From GCA-003244245 sp036279835 (lineage in GTDB: Bacteria; Actinomycetota; Actinomycetes; Mycobacteriales; Pseudonocardiaceae), in assembly GCA_036279835.1 (NCBI GenBank), contig DASUII010000334.1:1-12898 (forward strand): a DNA stretch of 12,898 nucleotides. Direction: 5' to 3'. The notes below the pieces were generated by a model. It worked only from the letters and a program-made list of their open reading frames with translations. It searched no databases and was not told the DNA's origin. This document shows positions 4,998-12,898 of this stretch, in pieces (positions within the stretch are counted from its first letter, which is position 1; every line of letters begins with the position of its first letter). A program made the position numbers and the translations under genes.

Positions 4998-6646
4998 GCT
5001 CCCGATCACGCAGGGCAGCGCAGGTAGCCTTCGTGCCCGCTGAGCATCAGCAGACCCGTACCCGACTCAGGATCGTGACTGCTCCTGTGACTCCCTCGTT
5101 GGTCGAGACGCCGCTGCGGCCCGCGCACACCGCGCCGACCGCGGTGCCTGCACTCGTCGCGCTCGTAGGCGCTACCGTCCAGGCCTGCTCAGCGGACACC
5201 TCCGAGCAGACGATGGTGACCGGCATCACGGTGCGCGGCCAGGAAGCCCTGCCCGGCGATCTCTTCGTGGCGCTGCCCAGCCTGATACCCGGCCGGGCGC
5301 ACGGCGCCGACTACGCGGGCATCGCGTGCAGCGGTGGTGCCATCGCGGTGCTCACCGACCCCGAAGGTGCGCGCCGTCCCGCGTTGGCCGCGGCGATCGC
5401 GCGTCGACCGGGGATCCCGGTGCTGCTGCACCCTGACCCGCGGTCGGTACTGGGCACCTTGTCTGCCCGCACCTACGGCAACCCCTCCACCCGGCTGGCA
5501 GTGCTCGGAATCACCGGCACCGCGGGTAAGACCACCACGGCGTATCTTCTCGAAGCCGGTTTGCGTGCGGCGGGCGCGCACACTGGCCTGCTCGGCACCG
5601 TGGCGGCACGGATCGGCGAGGCCCTGCTGCCCAGTACCTTCACCACGCCGGAAGCTCCTCAGCTGCAGGCTCTGCTGGCCCTGATGGTCGAACGCGGCGT
5701 CACCCACGTGCCCATCGAGGTATCCAGCCACGCGCTGGTGCTGGGGCGGGTGAGCGGTACCAGTTTCGCGGTCGGCGCGTTCACCAACCTGTCCCAGGAT
5801 CACCTCGACTTCCACACCGACCTGGAGGACTACTTCGCCGCCAAGGCGATGCTGTTCGACGGGCGGGCCAGCGCCGAGGTGGTATGCATCGATGATGTCT
5901 GGGGGCAGCGGCTGGTCACCGGCAACACCACGACGGTCTCCCTGACCGGCGACGCGACCTGGCACGCCACCGACATCACCGCGCAGCATTCCGGAGCCCA
6001 GGAGTTCCGGGCACTGGGACCAGACGGGTTCGACCAGCGCTTGGCGGTGCGGTTGCCCGGTGCGTTCAATGTGACCAACGCGCTGCTCGCGCTGGCCGTC
6101 GGGCATACCGCGGGCGCCGATCCGGTGCTGCTAGCCCGGGGTATCGCCACCGCCGAGGTGCCCGGCCGGATGCAGCGCGTGGACCGCGGCCAGGGTTTCC
6201 TCGCCCTGGTCGACTACGCCCACAAGCCTGCCGCGGTGGCAGCACTGCTCGACGCGGTGCGAGCCCAGGTCCCCGGGCGGCTGCTGGTAGTACTGGGCTG
6301 CGGTGGGGACCGCGACACGACCAAGCGGCCGCTGATGGGTGCGCACGCGGCTCGCCGGGCTGACCTGCTGGTGGTCACCGACGACAATCCCCGCACCGAG
6401 GACCCGGCGGCGATCCGGGCGTCGATGCTCACCGGGGCCGCGGTCGGCCCCGCCGAGGTGGTGGAGATCGGCGATCGGGCGGAGGCGATCGCCTACGCCG
6501 TCAAGCGGGCCCGCCCGGGGGATGCCGTGGTCGTGGCGGGCAAGGGCCACGAGAGCGGGCAAGAGGTGCGCGGCGTCAAGCGGCCCTTCGTCGATGCCGA
6601 CGTGCTCGCCGCCCTGCTCGACGGGGTGCTCGGAGTGAACGGGTGA
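4988..6646 (+). CDS. murE: UDP-MurNAc-L-Ala-D-Glu:meso-diaminopimelate ligase MurE
   Basis: MurE adds the third stem-peptide residue to UDP-MurNAc-L-Ala-D-Glu in the cytoplasm using ATP. Seen in 552 residues: an N-terminal UMP-binding region (about 70-155), the ATP loop GTAGKTTTAYLLE (Lys181), the TTPEAP substrate segment, EVSSHAL, the carbamylated-lysine region near YFAAKAMLF, DYAHKP (409-414), and DDNPRTEDP. The Asp-Asn-Pro-Arg (466-469) in that last motif is the meso-DAP recognition signature, so the wall should be DAP-type. The first 65 or so residues are variable. ATG 4988 has no clear Shine-Dalgarno; it lies in the third copy of the junction repeat. GTG codons at 5033, 5075 and 5087 are alternatives that would shorten the variable N-terminus. 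It overlaps murF by GTGA. Confidence 0.94.
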   Translation: MPVRSRSRRAAQVAFVPAEHQQTRTRLRIVTAPVTPSLVETPLRPAHTAPTAVPALVALVGATVQACSADTSEQTMVTGITVRGQEALPGDLFVALPSLIPGRAHGADYAGIACSGGAIAVLTDPEGARRPALAAAIARRPGIPVLLHPDPRSVLGTLSARTYGNPSTRLAVLGITGTAGKTTTAYLLEAGLRAAGAHTGLLGTVAARIGEALLPSTFTTPEAPQLQALLALMVERGVTHVPIEVSSHALVLGRVSGTSFAVGAFTNLSQDHLDFHTDLEDYFAAKAMLFDGRASAEVVCIDDVWGQRLVTGNTTTVSLTGDATWHATDITAQHSGAQEFRALGPDGFDQRLAVRLPGAFNVTNALLALAVGHTAGADPVLLARGIATAEVPGRMQRVDRGQGFLALVDYAHKPAAVAALLDAVRAQVPGRLLVVLGCGGDRDTTKRPLMGAHAARRADLLVVTDDNPRTEDPAAIRASMLTGAAVGPAEVVEIGDRAEAIAYAVKRARPGDAVVVAGKGHESGQEVRGVKRPFVDADVLAALLDGVLGVNG

Positions 6647-8109
6647 TCGGGATGACGCTGGCCGAGGTGGCTAGTGCGGTAGGCGGTGTGCTGCACGGCG
6701 CCACGGGCGCCGTGGCAGTCACCGGTGGGGTCGAGTTCGACTCCCGCCAGATCGGGCCCGGTGGGTTGTTCGTCGCAGTCCCCGGCGAGCGGGTCGACGG
6801 GCACGACTTCGCCGCCGCTGCTATCGCCGCGGGCGCCGTCGGGGTACTCGCCGGGCGACCCGTGGGTGTCCCCTCGGTAGTTGCCCCCCGGCTCGCGGTC
6901 GGCTCCCCTTCGACGTCATACGCGCTGGCCGCGGACACCGACGGCGCGGGTGCGGCGGTGCTGGCCGCGCTGTCCGCGCTGGCGCGGACCGTGGTACACA
7001 CGCTGAGCCAGACCGGCCTGCAGGTGGTGGGCTTGACCGGCTCGTCGGGCAAGACGTCCACCAAGGACATGGTGGCCGCGTTGCTGGCTCCGCTAGGCCC
7101 TACCGTCGCGCCACCCGGGTCGTTCAACAACGAGATCGGCCATCCCTGGACCGCGCTGCGCGCCGACGCCACCACCCGGCACCTGGTGCTGGAACTCTCC
7201 GCGCGGGCCTGCGGCCAGATCGCCGCGCTGTGCCAGGTGGCCCCACCGTCGATCGGGGTGGTGCTCAACGTCGGCTCAGCGCACCTCGGCGAGTTCGGTT
7301 CCCGGGACGCGGTAGCCACCGCCAAGGGCGAGCTGGTCGAGGCACTGCCGGCGGCTGGGCTCGCGGTGCTCAACGCTGATGACCCGGTGGTGGCCGCGAT
7401 GGACCGGCGCACCGCGGCCCGAGTGGTGCGCTTCGGGCAGTCGCCGTCGGCCGAAGTGCGCGCCACCGGGCTCGTTCCCGACGGTCGCGGTTGCTTCTCG
7501 TTCCGGCTGATCACACCGGTCGGGGAGGCTGGGGTGGCGCTGACGGTGCCCGGCGAGCACCAGGTGTCCAATGCCCTGGCCGCGGCTGCGGTGGCTGTCG
7601 AGCTGGGTGCCACCCCGGCGGGTATCGCCGCAGTACTCAGGTGCTACCGGCCGGCGTCGCGCTGGCGGATGGAGGTCACCGACCGTCACGACGGGGTGAC
7701 CGTGGTCAACGACGCCTACAACGCCAACCCCGAGTCGGTCGCGGCGGCGTTGCGGGCGCTGGTCGCGATGGCCGGAACCGAGCGGCGCAGCTGGGCGGTA
7801 CTCGGTCCGCTGGCCGAGCTCGGCGAGGCCACGGCGCAGGCGTACCGGACGATCGGCGCGCTCGCGGCGAGCCTCGGCGTCGACCGGCTCGTCGTGGTGG
7901 GCGAGCAGGCCCGGTCACTATGCTCCGGGACGGCATGGTCCTCGACCGGCGCGTCGGCTCCGGTGCTGGTGGCTGATGCGGCCGCGGCGCTGGAGCTTTT
8001 GCACAATGAGCTCGCTCCCGGGGACGTAGTGCTGATCAAGGCATCTCGGACAGTAGGGCTGGAACGGATCGCCCAAGGTCTGCTCGACGCCGAGGGGAGC
8101 AACCGGTGA
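6643..8109 (+). CDS. murF: UDP-MurNAc-tripeptide:D-alanyl-D-alanine ligase MurF
   Basis: MurF attaches D-Ala-D-Ala to complete UDP-MurNAc-pentapeptide, the last cytoplasmic peptide step. The 488-residue protein is of normal length. It shows the MurF N-terminal domain (GGVEFDSRQIGPGGLFVAVPGERVDGHDF split across residues about 28-56), the ATP loop GLTGSSGKTSTKDMV (Lys137), FNNEIGHPWTAL, the central LNVGSAHLGEFGS segment, and NDAYNANPES (from Asn356) in the C-terminal domain. GTG 6643 has GGAG 7 bases upstream and overlaps the murE stop. An ATG at 6652 is a possible alternative that would lose three residues. The stop overlaps mraY by GTGA. Confidence 0.96.
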   Translation: MIGMTLAEVASAVGGVLHGATGAVAVTGGVEFDSRQIGPGGLFVAVPGERVDGHDFAAAAIAAGAVGVLAGRPVGVPSVVAPRLAVGSPSTSYALAADTDGAGAAVLAALSALARTVVHTLSQTGLQVVGLTGSSGKTSTKDMVAALLAPLGPTVAPPGSFNNEIGHPWTALRADATTRHLVLELSARACGQIAALCQVAPPSIGVVLNVGSAHLGEFGSRDAVATAKGELVEALPAAGLAVLNADDPVVAAMDRRTAARVVRFGQSPSAEVRATGLVPDGRGCFSFRLITPVGEAGVALTVPGEHQVSNALAAAAVAVELGATPAGIAAVLRCYRPASRWRMEVTDRHDGVTVVNDAYNANPESVAAALRALVAMAGTERRSWAVLGPLAELGEATAQAYRTIGALAASLGVDRLVVVGEQARSLCSGTAWSSTGASAPVLVADAAAALELLHNELAPGDVVLIKASRTVGLERIAQGLLDAEGSNR

Positions 8110-9176
8110 GCACCATTCTGGTCGCCTCCGGGATCGCGCTGCTCGCTTCCATCCTGTTCACGCCCTATCTCATCCGGCTGTTCACCCGGCAGGGCTTCGG
8201 TCAGGAGATCCGGCAGGAGGGGCCGCACTCGCACCAGAGCAAACGGGGCACGCCCACGATGGGCGGAGTGGCCATCCTGCTGGCGATGTGGAGCGGATAC
8301 CTGATCTCGCACCTCACCGTCACCCGGCATGGCATCACCGCGTCGGCCCTGCTGGTGTTGCTGCTCACCACGGTGCTGGGAGTGGTCGGCTTCCTGGACG
8401 ACCTGATCAAGGTTCGTCGGCAGCGCAACCTTGGCCTGAACAAAACAGCCAAGCTCGTCGGGCAGCTGGTCGCGGCGGTGTTGTTCGGCATCCTGGCGAT
8501 GGGGTTCCGAGACGCCGATGGCATCTCCCCGGCATCGATTCACCTGTCCTTCGTGCGGGATGTCGCCGTGGTGTCCTTCGGCGTCGTCGGATTCGTGGTG
8601 TTCAGCTACCTGCTGGTGTCCGCGTGGTCGAACGCGGTGAACCTGGCCGATGGTTTGGACGGGCTGGCGGCGGGTGCGGCGGCGATGGTGCTGGTGACCT
8701 ATGTGATCGTCTCATTCTGGCAGTACACCCAGGACTGCACTCTGCTGCCGGTCCCCGGCTGCTACACGGTCCGAGACCCGCTCGACGTGGCCGTAGTGGC
8801 CGCCGCCGCGGTCGGCGGATGCATCGGGTTTCTGTGGTGGAACGCCCCCCCGGCGAAGATCTTTATGGGCGATACCGGATCGTTGGCCATCGGTGGGCTG
8901 CTGGCCGGCCTGTCCGTGGTCACTCGGACCGAACTGCTCCTCGTCGTGATCGGTGGGCTGTTCGTCGTCGAAGCGATGTCGGTGGTGATCCAGGTGGCGG
9001 TCTTTCGGACCACCCGGCGCCGGCCGTTCCGGATGGCTCCGTTTCACCACCATTTCGAGCTCGCAGGATGGCCCGAGACCACTGTGATCATCCGGTTTTG
9101 GCTCCTCGCGGCCATTTGCTGTGCACTGGGTGCCGGTGTGTTCTACAGCGAATGGTTGACTGCGGCTGGGGGATGA
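8106..9176 (+). CDS. mraY: Phospho-MurNAc-pentapeptide-transferase MraY
   Basis: MraY is an integral membrane enzyme that moves phospho-MurNAc-pentapeptide from UDP to undecaprenyl phosphate, giving lipid I and UMP. The 356 residues contain about ten hydrophobic helices and all signature loops: the DD motif in GFLDDLIKVRRQRN (Asp98, Asp99), NLADGLDG (179-186), IFMGDTGSLAIGG with Asp256, and the HHH motif in APFHHHFELAGWPE (314-316). An extracytoplasmic loop carries Cys211 and Cys219, which could form a disulfide. GTG 8106 has GAGGGG 8 bases upstream and overlaps the murF stop. The next start, of murD, overlaps its stop as ATGA. Confidence 0.97.
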   Translation: MSTILVASGIALLASILFTPYLIRLFTRQGFGQEIRQEGPHSHQSKRGTPTMGGVAILLAMWSGYLISHLTVTRHGITASALLVLLLTTVLGVVGFLDDLIKVRRQRNLGLNKTAKLVGQLVAAVLFGILAMGFRDADGISPASIHLSFVRDVAVVSFGVVGFVVFSYLLVSAWSNAVNLADGLDGLAAGAAAMVLVTYVIVSFWQYTQDCTLLPVPGCYTVRDPLDVAVVAAAAVGGCIGFLWWNAPPAKIFMGDTGSLAIGGLLAGLSVVTRTELLLVVIGGLFVVEAMSVVIQVAVFRTTRRRPFRMAPFHHHFELAGWPETTVIIRFWLLAAICCALGAGVFYSEWLTAAGG

Positions 9177-10564
9177 AGGTGCGCTGCGTGGCAGACCTCG
9201 CCGGGGCGCGGGTGCTGGTCGCCGGGGCACGGACCACGGGCGCTTCGGCCGCCCGGGTGCTGGCGGAGCTGGGCGCCGAGGTCACGGTCACCGATTCGTC
9301 GCCGACCCAGCTACAGGCGCTGGCCGGCATCCCAGGAGTTGATGGCGCCGGACGCCGCCTCGCCGGACTGGTCGCGCCGCCGCCGGGTACCGACCTGGTG
9401 GTGACCAGCCCCGGTTTCCGGCCGGATGCTCCGCTGATGGTGGCCGCACAACGCACCGGTGTGCCGGTGATCGGGGACGTGACGCTGGCCCACTGGGTCA
9501 ATTGTGCGCAGTTGGAGCCAGCCCGGTGGCTGGTAGTCACCGGCACCAACGGCAAGACCACCACGGTAGGGATGCTCGAATCGATCCTGCGCGCCGCCGG
9601 CGTCGACGCAGTCGCGTGTGGGAACGTCGGATTTCCGGTACTGGACGCAGTCCGCGCCGGTCACCGGGTGCTCGCCGTGGAGCTGTCGTCCTTCCAGCTG
9701 CACTGGTCGCCCCAGCTGAACCCGCTGGCCGCCACGGTGCTCAACGTCTCCGCCGACCACCTGGACTGGCACGGCGGTCTGGCGGAGTATGCCGCGGCCA
9801 AGGGCTGCGTGTACGCCCGGGCCACCACAGCGGTGGTCAACGCCGACGATGAGTGGTCAACGCGGTTGGCTGGCGAGCACGGCGGGGTCGAGTTCACCGC
9901 CAGTGAGCCGGCAGCCGGTCAGTTCGGCCTCGTTGGTGACCAGTTGGTGGACCGGGCTTTCGGCGACGCTGGTGGCGGCACCGTGCTAGCCCACATCACC
10001 GACGTCCGACCCACCGGGCGGCACAACCTTGCCAACGCGTTGGCCGCCGCGGCGTTGGCCCGCTGCGTCGGGGTCACGACGCCGGCTGTTGCCCACGGGT
10101 TACGCGCCTTCACCCCTGGTGGGCACCGTGGTGTGCCAGTCGGCGAGTACGCCGGGGTGTGTTACCTCGACGATTCCAAGGCCACCAACCCGCATGCGGC
10201 GCGGGCTTCCCTGCTGGCCAGGCACCGGGTGGTGTGGGTGGCCGGCGGCCTGCTCAAGGGCGTCGAGGTCGACGATCTGATCACCGAAGCCCGGGATCGG
10301 CTGGTCGGTGCGGTGCTGCTCGGCGCCGACCGCGCAGTGATCGCCGCCGCGCTGGCGCGACACGCACCCAACCTCCCGGTGCGGGTAGTGGATTCGGGAG
10401 ACGATGGAGCCATGATGGAGGTGGTGGCAGCAGCTGCTGAGCTGGCCAGGCCGGGTGACGTCGTGCTTCTAGCCCCGGCGGCGGCATCGATGGACATGTT
10501 CACCGACTACGCACATCGTGGCCGGGTGTTCGCCGACGCCGTCGCCGCGCTGGACGTCCGGTGA
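9173..10564 (+). CDS. murD: UDP-MurNAc-L-alanine:D-glutamate ligase MurD
   Basis: MurD adds D-glutamate to UDP-MurNAc-L-Ala, the second peptide step; MurC, which precedes it in the pathway, is expected downstream of murG, outside this window. The 463-residue protein begins with a Rossmann-like UDP-binding domain (ARVLVAGARTTGASAARVL, 13-31) and VVTSPGF. It continues with the ATP loop GTNGKTTT (Lys128), the central AVELSSFQL and LNVSADHLDWHG segments, and ends with the glutamate ligase domain carrying DDSKATNPHAA (Asp333 to Lys336 and on). ATG 9173 forms an ATGA overlap with mraY and follows a G-rich stretch that may act as a ribosome site. The frame is open far upstream through mraY, but that part is a shadow. 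Length and motifs are normal. Confidence 0.96.
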   Translation: MKVRCVADLAGARVLVAGARTTGASAARVLAELGAEVTVTDSSPTQLQALAGIPGVDGAGRRLAGLVAPPPGTDLVVTSPGFRPDAPLMVAAQRTGVPVIGDVTLAHWVNCAQLEPARWLVVTGTNGKTTTVGMLESILRAAGVDAVACGNVGFPVLDAVRAGHRVLAVELSSFQLHWSPQLNPLAATVLNVSADHLDWHGGLAEYAAAKGCVYARATTAVVNADDEWSTRLAGEHGGVEFTASEPAAGQFGLVGDQLVDRAFGDAGGGTVLAHITDVRPTGRHNLANALAAAALARCVGVTTPAVAHGLRAFTPGGHRGVPVGEYAGVCYLDDSKATNPHAARASLLARHRVVWVAGGLLKGVEVDDLITEARDRLVGAVLLGADRAVIAAALARHAPNLPVRVVDSGDDGAMMEVVAAAAELARPGDVVLLAPAAASMDMFTDYAHRGRVFADAVAALDVR

Positions 10565-11994
10565 GTAGCTCAACTCGGCGCGGTACGTCGACGTCTGATC
10601 GACGCCGGACGGATCGGCCGCGGGGCGCACGGCCACGGGGCGCAGGGGCGCGGAGTGCAGGGGCGCAGGGCGCTCGGTCGCAGTCAGGTCGGTCGGCGCT
10701 GGTTCAATGGGCGGCCGCTCGGGACGGGCTCACCGCCTGGCTGGCCCGGCCGCTCACCTCGTTGCACCTGGTGCTCGCAGTTTTCGGTCTGTTGATCCTG
10801 TTCGGCCTGGTGATGGTGCTGTCAGCCTCCAACGTGGAGTCCTACACCAAGGTCGGCTCCTCCTATGCGGTGTTCGTCCAGCAACTGGCGTACTGCGGGT
10901 TCGGGCTGGTGTTGTTCTGGGTGGGGTTACGGATGCCGGTGCGGATGCTGCGCGGCACCAGTGGGCTGTTCCTCGTCGCGTGCGTCGTGTTGCTGGCCAT
11001 GGTGCTCAGCCCGCTCGGCGCGGAGATCAACGGAGCGCAGAAGTGGCTCCGGCTGGGGCCGCTTTCGCTGCAGCCTTCCGAACCGACGAAACTTGCACTG
11101 GCCCTGTGGGGGGCGCACGTACTGGTCACCAAACGGGCCCTGTTGCACCAGTGGCGCCACCTGCTGGTGCCGCTGGTCCCGATGGCCGTCGCGATCTTTG
11201 CGCTGGTGATGTTGCAGCCCGATCTGGGTACCACGATCACGCTGGCCGTGGTACTACTCGCGCTGCTGTGGTTCGGCGGTGCGCCGCTTGAGCTGTTCGG
11301 CGCGATCGTGCTCGCCGCAGTCGCCGGGGCGGTCGCGATGGCTGGCCTGGCCGGCTACCGATCGCTGCGAATCCAGTCGTTCCTACACCCGGGCTCCGAC
11401 CCGCAGGGTGCGGCGTACCAGGCTCGCCAGGCGATGTTCTCACTGGCTGACGGCGGCTGGTGGGGGGTGGGGCTGGGCCAGGGCAGTGCCAAGTGGGACT
11501 ACCTGCCCAACGCGCACAACGACTTCATCTTCGCGATCATCGGCGAGGAGCTGGGCTTTCTGGGCTGCCTGGTGGTGCTGCTGCTGTTCGGCACGCTGGC
11601 CTACGTCGGGATTCGGATCGCAGTGCGCAACACCGACCCGTGGATCAAGCTGGTATCCGCGACTGTGACCACCTGGCTCGTCGGTCAGGCTGCGATCAAC
11701 ATCGGTTATGTTGTCGGCTTGCTGCCGATTACCGGGATCCCGCTGCCGCTGATCTCCTCCGGAGGCACCTCCATCGCCTTGACGATGCTGGCCTTCGGGT
11801 TGCTGGCCAACTTCGCCCGGCACGAACCGCAGGCGGTGTCCGCGTTGCGTCACGAGTTCGCCCGGTCCGGGCACCACGGTGCGCTGCCACGACTGCTGCA
11901 GCTGCGCCCCCCGGTGCCCTACGTGCCCGCGCCGCGGTCTCGCGCCGGGGGTTGGCCCACCCCGTCGGGCCGCGGTAGCCGGGGTAGGCGGTGA
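10561..11994 (+). CDS. ftsW: Septal peptidoglycan polymerase FtsW (SEDS family)
   Basis: FtsW is the SEDS glycosyltransferase that polymerises lipid II at the septum, paired with FtsI. The 477 residues comprise a long Arg/Gly/Ser-rich cytoplasmic N-terminus (1-60), about ten membrane helices (about 70-425) and a Pro/Arg-rich tail (about 426-477). Family motifs include GAEINGAQKWLRLGPLSLQPSE near 156-177, PNAHNDFIFAIIGEELGFLG with the candidate catalytic Asp321, and GIPLPLISSGGTS (392-404). Division-type FtsW rather than elongation-type RodA is favoured by the dcw position next to murG. GTG 10561 overlaps the murD stop (GTGA) without a Shine-Dalgarno, so coupling is likely. The N-terminus is coded by a repetitive G-rich stretch, and its length may vary between strains. 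Confidence 0.96.
   Translation: MSSSTRRGTSTSDRRRTDRPRGARPRGAGARSAGAQGARSQSGRSALVQWAAARDGLTAWLARPLTSLHLVLAVFGLLILFGLVMVLSASNVESYTKVGSSYAVFVQQLAYCGFGLVLFWVGLRMPVRMLRGTSGLFLVACVVLLAMVLSPLGAEINGAQKWLRLGPLSLQPSEPTKLALALWGAHVLVTKRALLHQWRHLLVPLVPMAVAIFALVMLQPDLGTTITLAVVLLALLWFGGAPLELFGAIVLAAVAGAVAMAGLAGYRSLRIQSFLHPGSDPQGAAYQARQAMFSLADGGWWGVGLGQGSAKWDYLPNAHNDFIFAIIGEELGFLGCLVVLLLFGTLAYVGIRIAVRNTDPWIKLVSATVTTWLVGQAAINIGYVVGLLPITGIPLPLISSGGTSIALTMLAFGLLANFARHEPQAVSALRHEFARSGHHGALPRLLQLRPPVPYVPAPRSRAGGWPTPSGRGSRGRR
10620..10673 (+). repeat. G-rich imperfect repeats coding the FtsW N-terminus
   Basis: GGGGCGCA-type words recur five or so times with variable spacing inside this stretch, encoding RGARPRGAGARSAGAQGAR. 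The tract is strongly G-biased on the coding strand compared with the rest of ftsW. It codes for a disordered, highly basic cytoplasmic tail. Replication slippage could alter its length in frame. Confidence 0.6.
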
Positions 11995-12898
11995 AGGCGA
12001 TATCTGTGGTGATCGCCGGGGGCGGCACCGCGGGACACGTCGAGCCAGCATTGGCGCTGGCTGACGCGGTGCGCCGGGCGGCGCCCGAAGCGCGGATCAC
12101 TGCGCTGGGCACCCAACGTGGGCTGGAGACCACCCTGGTGCCCCAGCGTGGCTACCCGCTGGAGCTCATTCCCGCGGTGCCGCTGCCACGCCGCCCGAGC
12201 GCGGATCTGCTGGCGCTGCCGGTGCGGATCCACGCCGCGGTGCGCCGGGTCCGGGAAGTGCTCGACGCGGTCGCCGCCGATGTCGTGGTCGGGTTCGGCG
12301 GCTATGTCGCGCTGCCGGCCTACCTCGCCGCACGCGGTCGGGTGCCGATCGTGGTCCACGAGGCCAACGCCCGCGCCGGGTTGGCCAACAAGGTCGGGGC
12401 GCGGTTCGCCGACCGGGTCCTCGCCGCGGTACCCGACACTGGACTGCCGCGGGCCGAAGTGATCGGGATCCCGCTGCGGCAGGCGATCTCGTCACTGGAC
12501 CGACCGGCGTTACGGGCCCAGGCCCGGGAGCACTTCGGCCTGGACCCGGCCGCGCCGACCCTGCTGGTGACCGGTGGTTCGCAGGGCGCCCGCTCGCTGA
12601 ACACCGCGGTGTCGGGCGCGGCGGCCGAGCTCGGCGCCGCCGGTATCGGCGTGCTGCACGCCCATGGGCGACGCAACACCGTGGAGGTGGCGGTGGTGGC
12701 GGGGGCACCGCGCTACGTCGCGGTGCCCTACCTCGAGCGGATGGACCTGGCGCTGGCAGCCGCCGATCTCGCGATCTGCCGGGCGGGGGCGATCACCGTC
12801 GCTGAGCTGTCCGCCGTCGGCCTTCCCGCGTTGTATGTGCCGCTGCCGCACGGTAACGGGGAGCAGGCGCTCAACGCCCGTCCACTGGTGCGGTCCGG
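11991..12898 (+). CDS. murG: Lipid II synthase MurG, 3'-truncated by the window edge
   Basis: MurG transfers GlcNAc from UDP-GlcNAc to lipid I on the inner membrane face, forming lipid II. From GTG 11991 the frame is open for 302 codons to the right edge; the family usually has 350-390 residues, so about 60 are missing. It is a GT-B fold protein with the three glycine loops: GGGTAGHVEPA (10-20), VVGFGGYVALPA (99-110) and VTGGSQGARSLN (193-204). It also has HEANARAGLANK (123-134) and the donor-binding ICRAGAITVAELSAVGLPAL (262-281). The start overlaps the ftsW stop (GTGA); only a weak GGGGTAGG precedes it. In related genomes murC, ftsQ and ftsZ follow. Confidence 0.96.
   Translation, partial: MKAISVVIAGGGTAGHVEPALALADAVRRAAPEARITALGTQRGLETTLVPQRGYPLELIPAVPLPRRPSADLLALPVRIHAAVRRVREVLDAVAADVVVGFGGYVALPAYLAARGRVPIVVHEANARAGLANKVGARFADRVLAAVPDTGLPRAEVIGIPLRQAISSLDRPALRAQAREHFGLDPAAPTLLVTGGSQGARSLNTAVSGAAAELGAAGIGVLHAHGRRNTVEVAVVAGAPRYVAVPYLERMDLALAAADLAICRAGAITVAELSAVGLPALYVPLPHGNGEQALNARPLVRS

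Noticed and set aside
8288..9172. Long open frame inside mraY in the murD frame
   Set aside because: It is an out-of-frame shadow of a clear MraY, rich in Arg/Gly as expected from GC bias. MurD homology starts only at 9173.
1..12898. Undescribed accessory system, mobile element or CRISPR array
   Set aside because: All genes belong to the conserved dcw cluster or MoxR family. No transposase, integrase, spaced repeats or foreign-composition block is visible.

Overview
The window is high-GC DNA from an actinobacterium. Eleven protein-coding genes are visible: one partial gene on the minus strand at the left edge and ten on the plus strand. Protein features place it in the Mycobacteriales/Pseudonocardiales neighbourhood: an MraZ of 143 residues, a proline-rich FtsL, a PBP3 with a Cys-x-Cys motif just after KTG, a MurE with a meso-diaminopimelate (DNPR) signature, and frequent GTG starts. 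Family or genus cannot be fixed from the sequence alone.

Layout. Positions 1-342 (minus) hold the N-terminal third of a MoxR-type AAA+ ATPase. Positions 343-909 are a divergent intergenic region with two consecutive palindromes, two minus-oriented pairs of GTGG boxes, and a sigma70-like promoter. That promoter is overlain by four plus-oriented GTGG boxes at an exact 10-bp period, the expected form of an MraZ autoregulatory operator. From 910 to the right edge runs the division and cell wall (dcw) cluster: mraZ, rsmH, ftsL, ftsI (pbpB), murE, murF, mraY, murD, ftsW and a 3'-truncated murG. Only one sizeable gap lies inside the cluster: 201 bases between mraZ and rsmH, carrying a strong hairpin and a competing helix. 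This is where an mraW-type leader RNA would be expected.

How the genes work together. MurE, MurF and MurD build the UDP-MurNAc-pentapeptide in the cytoplasm. MraY loads it onto undecaprenyl phosphate to give lipid I, and MurG adds GlcNAc to give lipid II. FtsW (glycan polymerase) and FtsI (transpeptidase) use lipid II for septal wall synthesis, with FtsL as a divisome scaffold. RsmH methylates 16S rRNA. MraZ is the likely repressor of the whole unit. Seven of the eight junctions from rsmH to murG are 4-base NTGA stop/start overlaps, so the cluster looks like one translationally coupled transcript. The exception, ftsI/murE, is separated by a triplicated 12-13 base repeat that contains both the ftsI stop and the murE start.

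I see no tRNA, rRNA, CRISPR array, insertion sequence or phage gene. The coding content is ordinary core biology. The less ordinary signals are in the noncoding DNA: the three-cluster MraZ box arrangement, the long intergenic palindrome, the mraZ-rsmH leader and the ftsI/murE repeat.
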